The notes under the pieces: model-generated
The model's input: the letters and a program-made list of their open reading frames with translations, nothing else
Database searches by the model: none
What the model was told of the DNA's origin: nothing
Made by a program: the position numbers and the translations under genes
Assembly: GCA_023487865.1 (NCBI GenBank)
Contig: JAMDBG010000151.1
Span: 1-10,050 of the forward strand
Source of the DNA: Deltaproteobacteria bacterium
GTDB taxonomy: Bacteria > Desulfobacterota > Syntrophia > Syntrophales > UBA5619
Reading direction: 5' to 3'
DNA length: 10,050 nucleotides
In this document: in pieces, positions 6,665 to 10,050 of the stretch
How the letters are laid out: each line of letters starts with the position of its first letter
Position numbering within the stretch: position 1 is the first letter of the stretch

Positions 6665-7392
6665 CACTCCACCTCCTTATGTTTCAAGTGATGGTGCTCA
6701 TGTTTCCCGTGCGACACTCTCCGTACGATTTTGTTCCACTGGGACTTCCGGCGGTAGTTCAAGCCGGCAACAAGGCCGGTGAGCAGGACAATGAGAAGGA
6801 GTCCCCCTGCCGCCACCGGCGGTGTCAGCAGGCTCTCCGGCAGCGAATCGTAGAGACCGGCGATGCCGAAGAGGATGAAAATCGTGGCGGCAAACCATTT
6901 CACGAACCGGTCGGGGATCTTCTTCCCCAGGACCACGCCGACGATGATCCCGAAGGCGTCGGCAACCATCATCCCCGCCGTCGTCCCCATCCAGATGGGC
7001 AGGATCGAATGGTACTTCGCGGCGAGGGCTACGGTCGCCAGCTGCGTCTTGTCGCCCATCTCGGCGAAGAAGAAGGCCACGGCCACCGTCCAGAAAGGGC
7101 TGAACCTGTACTTCTTGTCCTCGCCTTCAAGCTTATCGCCGCGCAGCGTCCAGAGGCCGAAGAGGATGAAGGAGGCAGAGGCGGCGATCTGGATGACGTC
7201 GAGGGGAACGAGGTTCGTCAACCAGCTCCCCAAAACGACGGCCAGCAGGTGGTTGAGAAGTGTCGCCACCAGCACCCCGGCAAGGACTGTCTTCGCCGGG
7301 AAGCGGGTGGCAAAGGCCATCGCCAAAAGCTGGGTCTTGTCCCCCATCTCGGCCAGAACGACAAACAGAAACGATGCGATAAATACGGTCAT
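6661..7392 (-). CDS. UPF0016/GDT1 (TMEM165-like) transporter, probable Mn2+ exporter
   Basis: The 243-residue membrane protein carries two copies of the hallmark E-x-G-D-K-T motif, EMGDKTQLLAMAFATR at residue 15 and EMGDKTQLATVALAAK at residue 111. This is the inverted-repeat architecture of the cation/Ca2+ exchanger-type family that includes bacterial MneA. Hydrophobic segments suggest six core helices plus a further one at about 192-212. The tail after residue 227 is rich in histidine (H228, H231, H233-235, H238). Members export Mn2+ or related cations. The upstream Mn riboswitch supports manganese here. The ATG at 7392 is the first possible start after in-frame stops, but its ribosome-binding site is poor: AGGG lies only one base away. 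Confidence 0.93.
   Translation of the reverse strand: MTVFIASFLFVVLAEMGDKTQLLAMAFATRFPAKTVLAGVLVATLLNHLLAVVLGSWLTNLVPLDVIQIAASASFILFGLWTLRGDKLEGEDKKYRFSPFWTVAVAFFFAEMGDKTQLATVALAAKYHSILPIWMGTTAGMMVADAFGIIVGVVLGKKIPDRFVKWFAATIFILFGIAGLYDSLPESLLTPPVAAGGLLLIVLLTGLVAGLNYRRKSQWNKIVRRVSHGKHEHHHLKHKEVEW
6671..6678 (-). promoter_or_regulatory. ribosome-binding site that sets the alkyltransferase start
   Basis: AAGGAGGT, read on the - strand, lies inside the last codons of the exporter gene (Lys-Glu-Val). It is 6 bases before GTG 6664 and only 3 before GTG 6667, which favours the later GTG as the start. Confidence 0.75.
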
Positions 7393-7409
7393 ACCCTACT
7401 TTTTTTCAT

Positions 7410-7457
7410 AAAAAAACGAGACTTCAGCATGACGACAGGGTCACACCGAAAGTCTCG
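7410..7457 (-). terminator. riboswitch-controlled intrinsic terminator
   Basis: On the - strand CGAGACTT (from 7457) pairs with AAGTCTCG (to 7417). Inside it GTGUGAC-type pairing adds 7 bp (GUGUGAC with GUCAUGC, some G-U pairs) around a CCUGUC loop. Seven U (7416-7410) follow directly, ending 17 bases before the exporter start codon. The outer left arm is shared with the 3' strand of the riboswitch aptamer, so the two structures exclude each other. Confidence 0.85.
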
Positions 7458-7535
7458 CTGATTGGCTCACACCAATGGCAAGGCCAGGCTTTCGCCAGCA
7501 TGTTGACCTTGCCCGAACAGCTACTCCCCTTCAGG
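7446..7535 (-). promoter_or_regulatory. yybP-ykoY manganese riboswitch aptamer
   Basis: Read on the - strand, the element has the family's two conserved loops: GGGGAGUAGC (7528-7519) and AGCGAGAC with flanking bases (about 7460-7453). Closing helix P1 forms from CCUGAAG (7535-7529) and CUUUCGG (7452-7446), with one mismatch. A long arm pairs GGCAAGG with CCUUGCC, enclosing UCAACAUGCU and a GGC-GAAA-GCC hairpin. A small hairpin AUUGG/CCAAU precedes the second loop. Members bind Mn2+ and control Mn exporters, and here the next gene is one. Binding should hold CGAGACUU in the aptamer and block the terminator, giving an ON switch; that direction is inferred from the overlap. Confidence 0.9.
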
Positions 7536-7543
7536 GCGAAGGA

Positions 7544-7572
7544 ACGCTACCGCAACCCCTCCGTAAAGTCAA
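7544..7572 (-). promoter_or_regulatory. probable promoter of the Mn riboswitch operon
   Basis: On the - strand TTGACT (7572-7567) is followed by a 17-base spacer and TAGCGT (7549-7544). The -35 box is near consensus and the -10 box is weak. A start near 7537 would begin the RNA almost exactly at the aptamer's closing helix, as is usual for this class. Confidence 0.5.
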
Positions 7573-7641
7573 GGATTTTTCTCGGCAAAGACGACTATCG
7601 GCATCGTTTGTGACGAGGGTCCGGCGAGCACCTATTTAATC

Positions 7642-8382
7642 CTATCTCTTTCCGATTGCGTTTCGGATCAGCGATGGAACCACCCTGTTGAGAAAAAGCA
7701 CGAGTTTCGTTCGCCCCGGCTTGATCTCATAACGGTCCTTTTCCATATTCCGGATGACTTCTCTTGCCAGGCTCTCCGGCGACATCTTGCCCGCATCGTC
7801 ATCGCGCCCCTTCGTCATGTCCGTATCCACCAGCGGCGTGATGATCTCGAACACTTTAACAGGGGTGCCCTGCAGTTGATAACGAAGGGACTGGGAAAAG
7901 GCATGGAGGGCCGCTTTTGTAGCACAGTATAGCGGAGCGCTCCTTTTGGGGACGATTCCAAGAAAAGACGACACATTGACAATCGCCGCTTCAGGGGGCT
8001 TCTCCAGATTCGGCAAGACCATTTTGGTCAGGCGAGCGACTGCCCTGAAATTGATGTCAATCTCCTCGTCAATCTTCTGCAACGCATTCTCGTCTTTGGC
8101 GAAATCATATTGGTGTTGAATTCCGGCGTTGTTGACAAGGATATTGAGCGATGGAAAATGGGAGGCGATATATTCAACCATGCGAGTCACCTCGATGGGA
8201 CTCGACACATCGCATTGAACCGTATGGATGCCGGGGTATTGTCTCTTGACCCCATCCAATTTATGGATATTTCGACCGCAAACGATCACGGTGTTCCTGT
8301 TTTCCAGGAACATCCTGGCCATCGACAAGCCGATCCCCGACGCGCCGCCGGTGATGAGAACCGTATTTCCTGTGATCTGCAT
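7642..8382 (-). CDS. short-chain dehydrogenase/reductase, DltE-like (COG3967)
   Basis: This 246-residue single-domain Rossmann enzyme begins MQITGNTVLITGGASGIGLS, the opening typical of the DltE-like group. Its motifs in order are the TGGASGIG nucleotide-binding motif (11-18), NNAG at 84-87, N111, S139 and the catalytic pair Y152 and K156 (YCATK). It should be an NAD(P)H-dependent oxidoreductase; the substrate cannot be read from sequence. No dlt (teichoic-acid alanylation) genes are nearby, so a role in D-alanylation should not be assumed. AAGGA lies 11 bases before the ATG, inside the end of rsgA, and only 7 bases separate the two genes. Confidence 0.92.
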   Translation of the reverse strand: MQITGNTVLITGGASGIGLSMARMFLENRNTVIVCGRNIHKLDGVKRQYPGIHTVQCDVSSPIEVTRMVEYIASHFPSLNILVNNAGIQHQYDFAKDENALQKIDEEIDINFRAVARLTKMVLPNLEKPPEAAIVNVSSFLGIVPKRSAPLYCATKAALHAFSQSLRYQLQGTPVKVFEIITPLVDTDMTKGRDDDAGKMSPESLAREVIRNMEKDRYEIKPGRTKLVLFLNRVVPSLIRNAIGKR

Positions 8383-8389
8383 GAATGAT

Positions 8390-9448
8390 TCATTCCTTCA
8401 TCTGTTTCATCGCTGATTTGACAAAACGTCCGAAAGCCTTGTCCTTCCTTCGCTTTTCGCTGTAGGAGAGGTCGTAGAATTCCGATTCCTTCTTGAGCTT
8501 GAGATAGTTCCGATACCGCTCTTCACTCAACTCCCCTCTCTCAAGGGACATCAGGATCGCACAGCCGGGTTCACCGGTGTGGGTGCAATCGGAGAAGCGG
8601 CAGTGCCGCGAAAGGTCGCGAATCTCGGCGAAACTCCCGCCGATCCCTTCGCTCACGTCGAGAAGGCCCAGTTCGCGCATCCCCGGGGTGTCGATCAGCA
8701 TTGCGCCCTGATCGAGGACGAGCAGGTGACGGCGGGCGGTCGTGTGCACCCCTTCCCCGGTGACGCTGACCGCCTCGGTGTCGAACCTGTCCTGCCCGAG
8801 CAGGCGGTTGATGAGGGTCGTCTTCCCGACCCCCGACGATCCGAGCAGGCAGAACGTCTTACCCGGAACAAGCAACCTCCGGAAGTCATCCATCCCGTCG
8901 CCCGATTTATTGCTGAGAGAGAGGACCTCGGCAGAGATGCCGTCATGCCTGATCGCGGCAATCTTCCGCTCCAAGTCTTCAGGGGTGATCAAGTCGGTCT
9001 TCGTCAGGATGATGAAGGGTTGAATGTGGCCTTCGCATGCCATCACCAGGTACCGGTCGAGCCGCCGTATGTTGAAATCGAAGTGACAGGATAGGACAAT
9101 GAAGGCGACATCGATGTTCGTAGCGATCATCTGGAAGTCCACGGTCTTGCCGGGCGCCTTGCGACGCAGGAAGGTCCTCCTCGGAAAGACCGCATGAATG
9201 ATCGCCGGGCTGCCCGACGCATGGCACTGCAAACACACCCAGTCTCCAACGCACGGCAAATCGATACCGGACTGAGCAGAGAACCTGAATCTTCCGGAAA
9301 GTTCGGCGGATATTTCCCCGCGCCCGTTTCGGACAAGAAACGCGCCCCGGTCCACCGCAGTTACACGCGCAATGCTCTGCCCCGGCATCAACAAAGTTCC
9401 GGCATGAGCCTCAAACCAAAGATCGAAACCGAGATCGCTCAATTCCAT
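8390..9448 (-). CDS. rsgA: ribosome small-subunit-dependent GTPase A (RsgA)
   Basis: The 352-residue protein shows the circularly permuted GTPase order that defines the family. An N-terminal OB-type domain is followed by G4 TKTD (149-152), then G1 GSSGVGKT (203-210), then G3 DTPG (253-256). After these comes the zinc-binding knuckle C283, C288, H290, C296 (CRFSDCTHTGEPGC). RsgA binds the 30S subunit near the decoding site and helps its final maturation. The ribosome-binding site before ATG 9448 is weak and no clear promoter was found upstream. It is followed 7 bases later by the dehydrogenase gene. The G4 Thr in place of Asn also occurs in other RsgA proteins and should not be read as inactivation. 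Confidence 0.96.
   Translation of the reverse strand: MELSDLGFDLWFEAHAGTLLMPGQSIARVTAVDRGAFLVRNGRGEISAELSGRFRFSAQSGIDLPCVGDWVCLQCHASGSPAIIHAVFPRRTFLRRKAPGKTVDFQMIATNIDVAFIVLSCHFDFNIRRLDRYLVMACEGHIQPFIILTKTDLITPEDLERKIAAIRHDGISAEVLSLSNKSGDGMDDFRRLLVPGKTFCLLGSSGVGKTTLINRLLGQDRFDTEAVSVTGEGVHTTARRHLLVLDQGAMLIDTPGMRELGLLDVSEGIGGSFAEIRDLSRHCRFSDCTHTGEPGCAILMSLERGELSEERYRNYLKLKKESEFYDLSYSEKRRKDKAFGRFVKSAMKQMKE
9027..9043 (+). repeat. 17-bp direct repeat, copy inside rsgA
   Basis: tggccttcgcatgccat is identical to 10034-10050 in the same orientation. In rsgA it encodes the MACEG stretch just before G4. The match stops on the left (G versus C at the next base) and cannot be followed on the right because the other copy meets the window edge. 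Confidence 0.85.
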
Positions 9449-9486
9449 ATTTATTCAATTGCAGCCGTTTGATGGCCAGAAGGATA

Positions 9487-9627
9487 CTACTCTTCCAAAT
9501 ATCGTTGCAGGCCGGATAAGCCTTTGGTCATAAGCTGCGAATGCATTTTGGTGACGGGCAAGACAGCGTTGTAAATGTCCCTCTCTAAGCGGTGGTTGGC
9601 GGTTATTACCTTGTTTCCGTATTCAGT
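9487..9627 (-). pseudogene. possible gene remnant downstream of the VOC gene, unidentified
   Basis: Directly after the TAA of the VOC gene, in the same frame, reading stays open for 46 codons to TAG at 9489-9487. The translation looks protein-like, with NHRLERDIYNAVLPVTKM in the middle and GLSGLQRYLEE at the end. It has no ATG before codon 28 and no ribosome-binding site there, so it is not a normal gene. It may be the 3' end of an older gene whose front part was replaced, or a chance open frame. The rest of the gap between the VOC gene and rsgA (9449-9486) shows nothing else. Confidence 0.3.
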
Positions 9628-10002
9628 TTATTTTGATTCATCAGCGATACCAATCACATTACCTTCGCAATCTGCAATCCGGGCATAAGAACCATTTGGA
9701 ATCGACCGCTTTGGAGTGACCAGCTTTCCACCAGCCGAGACTACTTTCTCAATGGTTTCATCAATTGATTGAACGCCGATTACTACAATAGGCTGCTTGG
9801 CATCCTTATTCCTCTGGAATAATCCGCCATTTATCGCTCCCTTTTCGACCACCATGTTGTTTTTATCAATCTTGGCGGCATAGATCATGGTATAGTCCAT
9901 TTCAGGGATATCCAAAAGTTTCCACCCGAATATTTCCGAATAGAATTTAAAAGCACGATCTTTGTTGTCATACGGTATTTCAAAATGCACGACCTTGTCC
10001 AT
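9628..10002 (-). CDS. VOC-fold protein (glyoxalase/bleomycin-resistance superfamily)
   Basis: The 124-residue protein MDKVVHFEIPYDNKDRAFKF... has the typical VOC pattern: an N-terminal HFEIP strand, FYSEIFGW, a central G-G-L-F strand, ESIDETIEKV-like helix (SIDETIEKVVSAGGK) and the terminal strand DCEGNVIGI. Members are small metal-dependent or binding proteins with varied substrates, and none can be assigned here. The start at 10002 is set by AGAGGAGGT just 3 bases upstream; a longer frame to the window edge is not needed. The gene is visibly richer in A and T than its neighbours, which may mean it was acquired separately. Confidence 0.88.
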   Translation of the reverse strand: MDKVVHFEIPYDNKDRAFKFYSEIFGWKLLDIPEMDYTMIYAAKIDKNNMVVEKGAINGGLFQRNKDAKQPIVVIGVQSIDETIEKVVSAGGKLVTPKRSIPNGSYARIADCEGNVIGIADESK

Positions 10003-10005
10003 AAT

Positions 10006-10014
10006 ACCTCCTCT
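10006..10014 (-). promoter_or_regulatory. strong ribosome-binding site of the VOC gene
   Basis: AGAGGAGGT, read on the - strand, lies 3 bases before ATG 10002. It decides against the earlier in-frame ATG at the right edge of the window, which would add the residues MACEGQENSFNQRGGI. Confidence 0.85.
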
Positions 10015-10033
10015 TTGATTAAAGCTGTTTTCC

Positions 10034-10050
10034 TGGCCTTCGCATGCCAT
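10034..10050 (+). repeat. 17-bp direct repeat, copy at the window edge
   Basis: This stretch is identical to 9027-9043 inside rsgA, 1007 bases away. The copy runs into the right edge, so the true repeat may be longer. Confidence 0.8.

Noticed and set aside
7389..7409. Six-codon leader peptide (MKKSRV) whose TGA overlaps the exporter ATG
   Set aside because: It starts right at the terminator's U run with no ribosome-binding site, so translation is doubtful. The ATGA overlap alone is weak evidence.
6679..7461. Long open frame on the + strand (260 codons) across the exporter and riboswitch
   Set aside because: It is antisense to a membrane protein with two EMGDKT motifs and to the structured leader; the translation is low-complexity and unlike any family.
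8993..9004. TKTD in RsgA as a defective G4 motif
   Set aside because: Thr at this position is seen in other RsgA proteins, and all other motifs are intact.
10003..10050. N-terminal extension of the VOC protein starting MACEGQ
   Set aside because: The strong AGAGGAGGT lies immediately before ATG 10002, and the extension does not look like VOC sequence.
1..10050. Mobile element, CRISPR array or defence system
   Set aside because: I saw no transposase, integrase, terminal inverted repeats, repeat-spacer pattern or defence-type domains; the window is mostly housekeeping genes.

Overview
The window looks like ordinary chromosome from a moderately GC-rich Gram-negative bacterium. The gene order radical SAM protein / DUF2344 partner / rplU / rpmA / obgE / proB is typical of the former Deltaproteobacteria (Desulfobacterota), and a Syntrophobacterales-like host is my best guess. 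That taxonomic call is inferred from gene order and protein style, not from a marker gene. I see no transposase, integrase, CRISPR array, tRNA or rRNA.

Left half, all + strand (1-6056). After a short stretch that may hold the end of an upstream gene comes a TIGR03960-type radical SAM protein (205-1818). It is followed out of frame by its usual partner, a TIGR03936/DUF2344 protein (ending 2743). The two meet at a run of seven C. Removing one C would join them into one 845-residue protein of the fused form known in this family, so this is a frameshift, a recoding site or a sequencing error. A good sigma-70-like promoter then drives rplU-rpmA and a cold-shock-domain gene, ended by an intrinsic terminator. 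obgE and proB follow as an ATGA-overlapping pair.

Middle, - strand (6080-7572). A Mn2+-type yybP-ykoY riboswitch with its own promoter and an overlapping intrinsic terminator precedes a UPF0016/GDT1 (TMEM165-like) manganese exporter. The exporter overlaps an O6-alkylguanine-DNA alkyltransferase gene by 4 to 7 bases. The layout predicts that both genes are turned on when Mn2+ binds the RNA.

Right, - strand (7642-10050). rsgA and a DltE-like short-chain dehydrogenase sit 7 bases apart as a likely operon. Upstream of them lie an unidentified 46-codon open remnant and a small, more AT-rich VOC (glyoxalase-fold) gene. A 17-bp direct repeat joins the interior of rsgA with the extreme right edge of the window, hinting at a duplication or rearrangement just outside it.

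Translation and ribosome assembly dominate the window: L21, L27, ObgE (50S assembly), RsgA (30S maturation) and the cold-shock RNA-binding protein. The most informative non-coding element is the Mn riboswitch. The most puzzling coding feature is the C7 frameshift.
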